Assembly (NCBI GenBank): GCA_014706385.1
Contig: JACGZH010000003.1
Span: 1,567,501-1,631,500 of the forward strand
Direction of reading: 5' to 3'
From: Phaffia rhodozyma
Lineage: Eukaryota > Basidiomycota > Tremellomycetes > Cystofilobasidiales > Mrakiaceae
Length of the DNA stretch: 64,000 bases
Within the stretch, counting starts at the first letter, position 1, and every line of letters begins with the position of its first letter. Below, in pieces: positions 12,073 to 22,806 of this stretch. Below the pieces are notes generated by a model, which was given only the letters and a program-made list of their open reading frames with translations, made no database searches and was not told the DNA's origin. A program made the position numbers and the translations under genes.

Positions 12073-13425
12073 CTCTCATTCTTTCTCTCTTCCTTCTCGT
12101 TCTTCAACATCATCTTCATCATCTTTTTCAATTTTTTCGTCTTCCTCATCTTCTTCATCTTCGTCCTCCTCCTCCTCCTCCTCCTCCTCCTCCTCCTCCT
12201 CCTCCTCCTCCTCCTCCTCCTCCTCCTCCTCCTCCTCCTCCTCCTCCTCCTCCTCCTCCTCTTCTTCTTCTGGATTCTGATAATCCGAGTCAGACCCATC
12301 AGATCCATTAGATCTATCATCCCGACTACTTGCATCAGGACTTTCTGTCTTGACTGGATGTGGTATAGGAGCGTATCGATTTGGAAGATAGGGCGAAGGA
12401 TAGGGCGACTGATACTGAGTGGATGCAACTGGAATCAGCTCTCTCACAGCTGAGACTGCTGTCCATGGCATATCGAACGGGGTCTCGCTGTCTTCCGTCA
12501 CGTTAGTCAATCTCTGTCTCTGGAAGTCGTCTTCCCAGAACTTGACGCTTGCTGACGAGATCACGTTTGCCTTCGCTTCGTCCCATACTTTCCAGCCTTT
12601 CACTCCGTTTTCTTCGCCGTAGCCGACAAAGACTGCCTTCTTACCCTTTGGCGACAGTGCATGCTTTCTGTCTGCGTTCGGTATGTGATAGAAAGCAGTA
12701 CAGCCGAACGCACGAAGCCGACTGACGTCTACTTTCTTGCCTGTCCAGCGCTCTTCAGGTATGCCCTGCACCTTCTGGACCCAGGACTTGTTTCTGGTGA
12801 ACACAAACGCCTTGGCGGCCAGTCCCCAGAACTCCTTGGGCAGTCCGGCATCAGCAAGCATGGTGCGCGTTCCATCCTTGATGGTGCGCACAGCTCTTTC
12901 TGCCTCGCCGTTCTGCTCGGGAGTGTGCGGGTTGGTCGTCTGCCGTTCGATGTTCATCAGAGACAGGTACTCGGAGAATGCATTGCTCACGAACTCGCCT
13001 CCTCCGTCGCTTCTCATCGCCTTGATGGCGATGTCTTTTCGTCTGGACTCGTCAACAAAACGTTTCCAACAGGTCAGCGCATCCGACTTGAGCTTGAGCA
13101 AGAAAAGCCGGAAATACTTGGTGGCCGAGTCAACGATGACAAGACCGTAGGCATATCCGTCCATTGTCTTTGGAAGGGGTCCAAACAGATCGACCGAGAC
13201 CACCTCGCCTGGGGTTGTGTAAACCGTTCCTGTCGGCTTGAACGACGAGCGCTTGGCCTTTTCGATGCTGCATGCCTCACATCGGAAGTCCTTGCTGCCG
13301 GTCTGGATAGTGAGTTCGTCGACCGCCCTTTCTGTCTTTCTGATTGCGCCGATGTTGATGTGTCCCATCCGTCTGTGGGCCATCATCAGCTCGAGGGAGG
13401 ATGTTTTCTGGGCTGCTGATGTTTT
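12073..13425 (-). pseudogene. copia integrase of element C with poly-Glu tail
   Basis: Contains GAG-pre-integrase (MMAHRRMGHINIG, then CEACSIEKAKRSSF) and a full integrase core with the three acidic positions visible: VDLFGPLPKT, RSDGGGEF and EQNGEAERAVRTIKDG. The usual LRAFGC and GKKAVFVGYG tail follows. After that comes an uninterrupted run of about 34 Glu codons made of a GAG repeat, then Asp/Glu-rich sequence. The frame stays open upstream into the LTR for 532 codons in total, but the first 80 or so codons lie in LTR sequence and are unlikely to be real. A linker continues at 11988-11730 in another frame. The core looks intact, yet without gag, protease and RT the copy cannot transpose by itself. 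Confidence 0.75.
12166..12264. repeat. TCC/GGA trinucleotide microsatellite
   Basis: About 33 perfect TCC units on the plus strand, read as GAG (Glu) codons in the pol linker of element C. Such tracts expand and contract easily, so the length is probably variable between strains. Confidence 0.9.
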
Positions 13426-13449
13426 GTTTGCTGATGTTTTATTTGAGTT

Positions 13450-13958
13450 TGTTAATAAGATTAAGAGTTCTGTCGAGAGTAAATACAGAACGAATGACTC
13501 AGTATACCAGACTGTAGTTCTGGTGACGACTGAGGTGCAAGAAGGAGATGGGAAGAAGGAAGGAGTCATATACAGCAAGCTGGCTGGTGGAGCCGAGTCA
13601 ATGCGAAGGAAAGCCGAAAAAGTACAGGATATGAGATAACGATATGGGACGATAGAGCACAGCTGTGCGGTCATGATGGTGCAGGTCTGAGTGCACTCCG
13701 GGAAGGATGGGCGGAGTTATTCCGGCCGAAAGCGATCATGTGAACGGCGACATTCGGTGAGAAACGGATCATCGGCAAGCTGTGCAAAACACATGGACTT
13801 GACGATGAACAGGAAAGAAAGAAATGTGGTCGGCAAAGTATGGTCACGTGACGGACTAGGCAGTGAGTTGGGCAGTGAGCCGAGCAGTGTGGCCAGGCCC
13901 GCCACATGAGACGTGACCTGGATGCGGTGTCGTTACACAAGGCTGTGTGATTCCAACA
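13450..13958 (-). repeat. LTR of element C, 509 bp
   Basis: On the minus strand it runs from TGTTGGAATCACAC at 13958 to ATTAACA at 13450. The ends have the TG...CA form. The outer end meets the 214-bp inverted repeat arm exactly. No second copy of this LTR is present in the window. Confidence 0.65.
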
Positions 13959-14171
13959 TATAGCAGTCTAGACACCAACCACCGAGTGTTGCGAGTTGGT
14001 TGACTTTCTATCTCTTCGGTTTCTCGTTCAACATGTTATTTCATTTCTATTTTCTACATCATCTTTATTTCACTTCTCTCTCGTTTTATTTCCATTCTAC
14101 TTTATTTCCATCTTGTTTCTATATCGTTTCCATCTTGGTGATCTCGAATATACAGTAGCTAGTTTGTTTTC
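13958..14171 (+). repeat. left arm of a 214-bp inverted repeat
   Basis: Matches the reverse complement of 15452-15665 with no difference that I can find by eye. The open frames inside both arms encode the same 57 residues. TGTTGCGAG at 13986 looks like an LTR start, so the arm may be 5' LTR sequence of a third element plus its flank. Confidence 0.8.
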
Positions 14172-14402
14172 TTTTCTCTCTCCTCCTTTCTGATTCTCTC
14201 AATCAACTTGCTCACTTTGTGTGTGTACAATTGTTTGAGGGAATCAGTTTGTTGGAAGAACTTGATCAAGTGCAATCAGAGAAACAGGATTAAGAGACTT
14301 GGAAATCAGAATCAACATCAGAGACCAAGGGCATAACGATTGTGCTTCCATTGAAGGTTTTCATCAAGTGAATTCCCTACCAAGTGCTCCCTAATTTTAT
14401 TA
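14172..14402 (+). other. leader-like sequence inside the inverted repeat
   Basis: 231 bp of non-coding sequence. Phrases such as TTGGAAGAACTTGATCAAG are reminiscent of the leader after an LTR, but no primer-binding site can be assigned. It ends where the copy of element B begins. Confidence 0.3.
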
Positions 14403-15272
14403 TGTCATACGCTCAAACAACAGCAGAGTCAGCAACATATGCAGCAACATATCCAGCAGTCCAACGATGTGATCGTCAGATCGACTCACGATCCGTCCTT
14501 TTCCGACTGCATCTTTTCTGTCACTCCCCTGCTTTCCCAGGCCAGACCGACTTTCCTTCTCGACTCGGGCTGCACACAGACCTGTGTGAGCGACCGGTCG
14601 ATGTTCTGGTCATACGAGGACTACACCGATAGCATCTATGTCGCAAACGGGGCGCCTGTCAAAGTGATCGGAAAAGGCAGGATCCGGCTGCTCAGCAAGC
14701 CAGCTACCGGCGGTAAAGAACAGACGATCACACTCACCGATGTGCTCCATGCGCCCGACATGTCTTCCAACATCCTTGTCTCCCTCGGCCAGATCTGCCA
14801 GGTCGAAGGCGTGTCGTTCTCCGGTGATCGCAGCATCTTCACCATCACACGAGGCCGAGACATCATCCTGACTGCTTCGGCCTATGCGCGCAACCTGTGG
14901 GCGCTCGATGTGGACGTGCTTGTTCCGAACATGGCTGCCTCGGTGACTGTTTCGCCCAAGGAGATCGAGATCGATCTGCTTCACAGAAGGATGGGTCACC
15001 CTTCTAGATCAGCTATGTATGACATTTTGTCTTATTCCCAAGCACTCAGCAAGAACATAAGCAAGCGAGACATTGACACATACTTTGCAAGAGGAATGTG
15101 CACACCCTGTGTCGAGTGTCGACAGCACAAGACTCCATTTCCGACGTCACAGACCATCATCGATCGACCCCTTCAGGCGAATACACAGACTACCACTGGG
15201 CCTGGCCGATCAAGGCGAAAAGTGAGACTGCAAGCATACTGAAGGCGTGGATCGTCTAGGTCGAACGAGAAA
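14403..15272 (+). pseudogene. inverted second copy of element B gag-protease-integrase
   Basis: 870 bp that match 9836-10710 in reverse complement with one difference noticed: the sense-strand CAG in B is a TAG stop here, near 15258. The 267-codon translation from MQQHIQQSND to RRKVRLQAY is identical. It carries the protease DSGCT, GAG-pre-integrase HRRMGH and the same integrase deletion and frame change as B. Sharing that lesion shows that both come from one already defective copy. Confidence 0.92.
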
Positions 15273-15451
15273 CTAATAACATCAGGGAGCACTTTCGGAT
15301 ATTCTAATGGTGGAGTCATACAGACAACAATGTACTTCCAGTTTCCGAATGCCTCAATGGTGTTTCTCTCGTTGAGCTAGAAAGGTTTCCTCAATAGATA
15401 GACCCGATGGCTAGTTCTGATTGCCTGATTCTGATCTGAATTTTCTAATGG
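15273..15451. other. unassigned spacer inside inverted repeat
   Basis: 179 bp between the element B copy and the right arm. No open frame or known motif is seen. Confidence 0.4.
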
Positions 15452-15665
15452 GAAAACAAACTAGCTACTGTATATTCGAGATCACCAAGATGGAAACGAT
15501 ATAGAAACAAGATGGAAATAAAGTAGAATGGAAATAAAACGAGAGAGAAGTGAAATAAAGATGATGTAGAAAATAGAAATGAAATAACATGTTGAACGAG
15601 AAACCGAAGAGATAGAAAGTCAACCAACTCGCAACACTCGGTGGTTGGTGTCTAGACTGCTATAT
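15452..15665 (-). repeat. right arm of the 214-bp inverted repeat
   Basis: Reverse complement of 13958-14171, ending in GTCTAGACTGCTATAT. It directly precedes an element A-type LTR fragment. Confidence 0.8.
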
Positions 15666-15849
15666 CCAATACTTCCATCGTGGCTGTTTCTCTTAGTGTC
15701 TTTTTAGCCTCTTTCTTCTTATCTTTCTTCTCATCCAAGCACATTGTGTTCTCTCACATATATCTGCGCTCGATACTTTCGTTTCTTTTCTTTTCTTTTT
15801 CTTTTTCTTTCTCTTTTTCCCTTCCTCAGTATTCACAAAAGACTGTGTT
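15666..15849 (+). repeat. fragment of element A-type LTR
   Basis: From CCATCGTGGCTG through the T/C-rich tract to CAAAAGACTGTG it follows the LTRs of A and B. It is missing both ends. It switches abruptly at 15846 to unrelated sequence starting TGTTATGGG. Confidence 0.75.
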
Positions 15850-16402
15850 ATGGGCGCGGGCAAGGGGGCTGAGTGGGGACGGTACTCTGTGCGCTTGAGC
15901 TCTCAAGAGGGAAGGGATCATGCAATATTGTAGAGGGATATGAGGAGATAGATGATTGTACGGAGCTATGAGGAGTTAACGAGGTTCCAAGGTTTGGAGA
16001 GAAAAGGGGAGATAGCTAACGACTACCTAGTATATATGTCATTCGAGATATCAAGCCAAGGAAACACAAGCAAACACAAGGAAACACAAGCAACCACAAG
16101 CAAGAGCGAAGAGATACCAAGGAGGAGCTGAGAGATACCAAGGAAGAGTCAAGATATAACCAAGAGAGAGTTGAGATATACCAAGAGCGAGTTAAGCAGT
16201 ACCAAGAGGCTGTTGCAAAAATCGGTCTACATTGCGCAAGGTCACCCTGCGCGGATCAAACCGAGTCAGATCATGACATCATAGTCCCCTACAACCATCC
16301 TCATTATAACTACTCTGCTGTGTTGTATGATCCTTTCCTGCCCAAGAGCCTAAGGGCGCCAAGTACACTCACTACTCAGCCCCTCTGCCTGCGTCCATAA
16401 CA
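15846..16402. repeat. solo LTR or foldback element with imperfect inverted ends
   Basis: Begins TGTTATGGGCGCGGGCA and ends TGCCTGCGTCCATAACA, and the similarity of the two ends in inverted orientation extends loosely for roughly 100 bp. TG...CA ends and an internal TATATATG suggest an LTR, perhaps Ty3/gypsy type. The long inverted similarity also allows a foldback element or two opposed LTR pieces. The middle (16067-16212) has diverged short direct repeats built on ACACAAG and GATACCAAG. No target duplication was seen. Confidence 0.5.
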
Positions 16403-16969
16403 CAATCTCGCGCTATAAAAAAAATTCTACTGATTCTCAATGGTCTTTTTACGAATTCTACTCATCAGTATAGAATTCGAGTTACAGATCTCAGCGTTGA
16501 TCTATATCCCTTGAAGGTCTTATGGCCTGCTTCGTGATTCAATACCACCTAAGTCAACAATCAAGCAATCCTAGCAAAAGCTGAGGAAAGATAAGTAGAA
16601 GAAAACAACAGAAAGGACGAAGAGATGAGGAGACGAGAAGAAAAGATACGGTCAAACGTTGAAATATATGTCAAAGAATACAAAACGGAACATGGATGTG
16701 AAAACAGGAAGAGAAAGGAAGGTATGGGGAGTTCGAGGGAATGAATACACTCAGAGGAAAGACGGCCAGGATGTAAGAAGATGCCTGCTGGATTTCCCTA
16801 CTGAAATTTGCCGAACTTCGATAACTTCTATATCAACCAAAATCGTATCTTTGCGGTATGCTGATGCCAATGATCTCCTAATCCGTGAACATATTCTGAG
16901 CTTACTGAAGTAGGTGTCATGTGCTTCAAGTCACGAACTAAAGTTTCAAACACAAGCGCTGCATCAACT
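16403..16969. other. spacer between repeats and metallo-hydrolase gene
   Basis: 567 bp with only short open frames. I see no RNA gene or recognisable coding exon. It includes the 3' flank of the minus-strand gene that ends at 16970. Confidence 0.4.
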
Positions 16970-18778
16970 TCAATGTCCAGCGTGCAAATCGGCATCTTCT
17001 TGTTTAGCTGCTTTTTTCATGTTGCGTTCCAGCTCCACTCGGCGACCACCTAGTCCAAATACAATTGGCTTGCCTCGAAAGTCTTCTTCTGTACGCCTGG
17101 TCAACACCAACCAAAACTGATATAAGTGATCATTGGTAATTGCAGAACGAAATGCGGACCAGTCCTGATGTTTCTTAAGGCTAGTTAGCTTACCGTTTAA
17201 TCTTGCTCATTTCCTCCATGTCACCTATCAGATGATGGATACTCCCGGGTGAAGATTGAACTATGGATTTCATGGATGAATCATGTGCGAGCCAGACCAA
17301 AATGTTGGGCTCTTGATCCATCCTTCCCAGAGAGGTTTGAGTCCTGGCTGAACGTTCTGTACATTGAACCATACACAGTCAACTTGAAAATGCAGTGCGA
17401 GGGATGAAAAGGTGTTTTGAATCTATAGTAAGCCTTACCTATGTCTTGCTCAAAAGACTGGTCTTTGTTTCCCTCTGCCTCCGAGTTCCACTTCTTAGCA
17501 GGATTCTCCCCAGCCTTATATGTACCAATAGTGGCTCCTCTCAGAAGTGAAATATGATGCGCTGCGTCGCCTGCAAGGATGTGGTAGGTGGGGCAGGGAT
17601 ATAGAGAAGTCAATGCCAGGAGAGAGATAGATCCTGGATGATGCTAGTTGATATACAAATCATATGAAGAAAATTAGTCCAATATTGATTTGTCTCAGAA
17701 AAGGCGATATTGGAAAGATGTATCGGAAAAGAACGAAAAGAACGGACTCCAGGAGTGGACAGAATGAAAAGAGAGGAGTCGCCATAATAATCGAACCCTA
17801 GGAGGCCAAAAAATGCTTATATACGTCATCTGCCTCAATGTAAAGGTATGGTAGGTATAAAGGGATCGCCTACCGACCCCTAAGGGACCAAACATACCCT
17901 TAAAGCAACCGACATCAATCCACTGGTCTTCATCGTTTGAAAGAAACCTATATAGTGGTACTTGCAAATCTAAGTCAGTTCCGACACGGAGCTAGCTTCA
18001 TTTTGGCCATCTTGAATGACTCACCTCACTTCGCGTCCGTCAATGCCAGATCTATCGACCTTAAACTCGTTCATTAAATCGTCTGTTGAGGGCTCCTTTT
18101 CTCTAGGGCCAAGTACGATTGATACGGACTTGGGAAAGGCAGAAATATCGGAGACATGATCGAAGTGGGTATGACTGAGAGAGGAAGTCAAGAGGGCAAT
18201 TTGAGAAGAGAATTTAGTATCAAGAGTTGTTATCATCAAACAAAGTTCGATATGGATATCAGTGTACCTGAAAAACACAGATGTGATCGAGTCAAGAGGT
18301 ATGTTTTGAGAAGACAAAACATTTGCCACCGACGTCGGAGCTTCTCCGTGGTATGCCTTGGCAGCATCCTTAGTGATGGCGTCGTATTTCAAGTCCTGGA
18401 GGCGCGATCATACATACAACTGATTATTAGTATATTCAACTTCAAGAGCATTCTCCAAGTGATTGCTAATCTTGATACAAATGTACAAAGAGAGCATGGA
18501 AAGAACGATGAAGATTCGGAACGGATATGACAACAGCCAACCTGTCTTAAGCCAAGGTCCCAGATGAGTCTCTGCCCATCAGCTTTTTCTATCAAGAAGC
18601 TATAGTCCTCGAGTTCGGCATTACCCTCGTAGCCCTCCACAAAGAGGGAGCCAGGAATTGATAGGTGCCCAGCAGGAATGACGGACAGTTTGAACGGCTT
18701 TGCTGTGGAACGAGGCGTTGGGATGGCATAGAAGGGGATGTCATGAGGATCTAGCGGATGTACAGATATAGAAGACAT
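16970..18778 (-). CDS. MBL-fold metallo-hydrolase, lactonase-like
   Basis: Multi-exon gene for a metallo-beta-lactamase-fold hydrolase of the fungal AHL-lactonase-like group. Start MSSISVHPLD at 18778. An early segment, SFLIEKADGQRLIWDLG, is the usual opening strand pair. The metal motif SHTHFDHV (HxHxDH) is formed by splicing, the intron falling in the Ser codon. A short exon gives FDYYGDSSLFILSTPG, joined to HHPGSISLLALT in place of the usual PGHxxGH. ILAGDAAHH supplies the later metal-binding Asp. The last exon, with a weak acceptor near 17121, ends with LHAGH and TGA at 16970. At least six introns. Exon edges are by eye. Family members open lactone or similar ring esters; the substrate here is unknown. 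Confidence 0.75.
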
Positions 18779-19305
18779 GGTGAGCGAGGGTCAATGTAAA
18801 GATGGTTATCCAGAGGAGATGGTAAACAGGTCAGCGATCCAGACCCATCTTTATGTCAGTCAGTTCAAATGCAGCTGTGGATGGGCATGATGGCATACGT
18901 CTATGCGGTGACTCAGTTGTATCGAGCCTTTCTACGTAAGCGAGCAGGCGATCGATCGACCCCAAGCGTCACATCGACACTCGCAACTTGTATCTTTCTT
19001 TCGATAACTGATTTCTCATATCGAGCATGATGAAAAACATCAGAGGATTCTGACAAGACATTCATATATATAGATGCCGCTTGAAGACCAGAGAATGTCT
19101 GACTGGTTCTGGATCTTGCATGGTCGGTAGACGGAAGATCAACCGTGTGCCATGATCTCATACATTTGAATCATTAAAGAAGAGGAAATTACAGAGAGTC
19201 GTGATGTTGAGATTTATTAACACAAGGATGAAGGAGACCGCAGACCACAAGCCGCAAAACAACTATAACGCAATAAGAGGAGGGAAAGCAAAAACTGGGT
19301 ACATA
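18779..19305. other. intergenic spacer
   Basis: Promoter side of the metallo-hydrolase gene and 3' flank of ATG8. No open frame worth reporting and no clear regulatory motif. Confidence 0.5.
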
Positions 19306-20447
<1,142 letters not shown>

Positions 20448-21142
20448 GGTATGTTGAGTCAAGAAGAAGTTTTGTTGAAGAGTTTGAGAGCAATATCTCT
20501 AGATACACCAGATGAACAGAGGAAACACGAAACAAAGCCATGTCGGTGGCGATAACGAGAACACAAGTTGCGTAATATGCGAGAGTTAATCGTCACGAGG
20601 ACGATGGGTCAGCGAGATCATTGATTCGGTTGCACGACAGCCGCCACGAACAATTCACAGAAGATATGAGAGTATTCTGATCAGTCAGGCGTACACTTCT
20701 GTTTCAGAAAGTTGAAGATGAGAATGAGACGAACGGAGAGAGATGTGAGATGTGATGCTTTGTTCGGTGTTGATGGTGAAGGACAGGATAAGGAACGACA
20801 ATGAACTGTTTCTAGGCGATGGGATGGATGCAAGTCACATATAGAGACTGCTGCGGGTCTACGTTGGAACATCGCTGACTCAGCTGATCCTTATTGGTTA
20901 TCTTAGAAGTATAAGCTAATCAAGAAAGTGTGTTGAGAGACATTTCCACTCACCCTCGCGTCATACGTGTCAACGCGTCTCATCTATTTTGTGCAAGGTT
21001 AAAAAGGGCGACTGATTTTTTCGCTTGTTGTGGCCCGTTTTCTCTCCCCACCTCCATTCCCTCCTCCATCACTTTCATCAGACATACTCCACTTGACCAG
21101 CTCTATATTCCTACCTACTCTTCAGCAGAAACTTGATTGAAC
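20448..21142. promoter_or_regulatory. divergent promoter of ATG8 and the Spo12-like gene
   Basis: 695 bp between two start codons pointing away from each other. It contains T/C-rich runs near 21030-21070, before the plus-strand start. No specific factor site was identified. Confidence 0.5.
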
Positions 21143-22150
21143 ATGCCTAGTCTTACTCCTTCTTCTTCCTCTGCCTCGCAGCATATTGCTCCTCTTCACC
21201 ATCCCGGGCAAGAGGCCGTCGTTGTTCAACCTCATGCTCCTCTGAGCAACAGTTCGGCCGGTAAGTAGCTTTCCTTCCTTTATCTCGACTTGTGCCCTTT
21301 CTCTCTATTCTGCCGTGATTGTGCATCAGTTCGGATCTGCTTCATACCTCCTTGGCTATCAGCAAGGAAACTATAGGTGCTTAAGACACCAAAAAGTGTG
21401 AGCATAGGTGGTTTGCAAAGCTGACGGTTGACTTGGTGGAAGATAGAGAAAATGTTGTTGGAAGAATCTATTCACATTTGTCCTTACCCCGAGATCAAAC
21501 TAAGTTGTTTGCTGAAGCCTTATCTTCTATTACTTGTCTCCTTTTTCCGCTTTTCTGGTGACATCTAGGAAACAACATCCCTCCTTCGGTCAAGAACACC
21601 ATTACTATGGGGTCTCAGATGGGTGCTGGCCAGAAGGCTCTTCTTATGAAACGAATGGCATCCAAGTTTGTGTCCTTTCGTTCAAAGCTGCTTACATTAC
21701 TACAATTGCAGAAATATTTCGGACCCAGAACGGCGATCTCATCAGAGCTTTCTTCTTGACAAACATTCTCATGTTCTCTACAGCAAACCTTCAATGGTAT
21801 CGCCGACGGACAACATGATGTCGCCTTGTACCGCCAAGCTGGCCGGCGCAAAGAAGAAGCACTTTGCCAAGTACGTTCTAATGCTGCAGTTGATTTTTGG
21901 AGAAGGTCAAACACACTCCTGACAACCTCGGGCCGCATTTACTGACATTTTTGTCTTTTCTTGTACTGTATGTTCAGAGGTCGACCTATGGCTCTTGCGC
22001 AGTCTTTCTCTGCAGTGGCTGATTCGGCAGACGATGTAAGCTTTCTTTTCTTTCTTTTGTTTGCATGTTCAAAGGCGACATCGATCACTTACAGCCTTTT
22101 TCATCTACCGTGACGATCAACAGGATGACGAGAATGTTGCTCCCAAGTAA
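21143..22150 (+). CDS. Spo12-like protein
   Basis: Five exons by my reading (21143-21260, 21569-21665, 21712-21870, 21978-22035, 22124-22150), giving 152 residues. The core, MVSPTDNMMSPCTAKL followed by AGAKKKHF, matches the Spo12 signature S-P-T-D-x-x-M-S-P-C. In yeasts, Spo12 proteins act in mitotic exit (FEAR network, release of Cdc14) and are Cdk substrates; the two Ser-Pro sites here fit that. The N-terminus is low-complexity Ser/His/Pro, and the C-terminus is acidic. All introns have GT-AG ends and phases that agree. Confidence 0.8.
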
Positions 22151-22806
22151 CAGTCCTTTGTCATCTCCTTTCTGGGCGGCTCCCAGATTCTATCTATTCA
22201 CTTCTCTTCTCCATTCCTCAATTTTTGTTTTACTATAATGATGTACTTTTATCAAGTATGTTGATTGATTTCTTTTTCCCTCTTCATCTTGATTTGAGCC
22301 TTGACAGTTCTCGCTAACAAACAATGCTTTCTCCATCCCCGTCTTTCTACCGTTTTCTAGGATCATTCTTCGTTCATATTTGTTCAGTGTTGGTCACACA
22401 CACACACACGATCTTTATTTGGATAGCACCTCGCACGTGTTCCGCGCCTTTCGTTTTCGCCTTTCTAGATTTGTTCTTTTTTCTCCCTTTTTTTTCTTCT
22501 CGCGCGACGACCTCCTTTGTCTTCTCAGACACCTATTTTTCCGGTATATATTATCTGTGGCTTCTCATTCATGCTCGGCTTGCTAAATTGCTCATGTCTT
22601 TTCCTGCAGTCGATGTGAAAACCGTATGTTGATTTTCGATCAAAGTATCATTTGATCAATAGTAAGACATTCTATTTAACGGTATAGGAGGATACAAAGG
22701 TTGGCAGATGCAAGTTCTGAAGAGGGCAATACAACTGCCAGAACGTGTCGAACGGAGTGTAGAAGACGGGCTGGGCCAATCGTCTCGTTCTTTGAAAGAT
22801 GATTCA
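22151..22806. other. convergent 3' spacer
   Basis: 656 bp between the stop codons of the Spo12-like gene and CTP1. It holds a CA microsatellite at about 22395-22411 and T-rich runs. An open frame of about 100 codons (22324-22632) is hydrophobic low-complexity and not credible as a gene. Confidence 0.5.

Larger units (their letters stand above)
11730..13958 (-). mobile_element. Ty1/copia element C (second family), truncated
   Basis: Minus-strand copia element unrelated in detail to A and B. It has a 509-bp LTR at 13958-13450 (TGTTGGAATC to TTAACA). Almost no leader follows, and then comes GAG-pre-integrase, integrase and an acidic linker that is cut at 11730 by the LTR of B. Gag and protease are missing between LTR and integrase, and RT and RNase H are missing at the other end. 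Confidence 0.8.

Noticed and set aside
11916..12453. Plus-strand frames with poly-Pro and poly-Leu over the TCC repeat
   Set aside because: They are shadows of the trinucleotide repeat in the minus-strand integrase of element C.
13996..14193. 65-codon frame in the inverted repeat arm
   Set aside because: Same frame recurs in the other arm only because the DNA is identical; composition is that of a T-rich LTR.
17206..17245. CTATCAGATG as another iron GATA site
   Set aside because: It differs from TTATCWGAT at the first base and lies in coding sequence.
22324..22632. 102-codon plus-strand frame
   Set aside because: Hydrophobic, T-rich low complexity in a convergent spacer, with no family resemblance.
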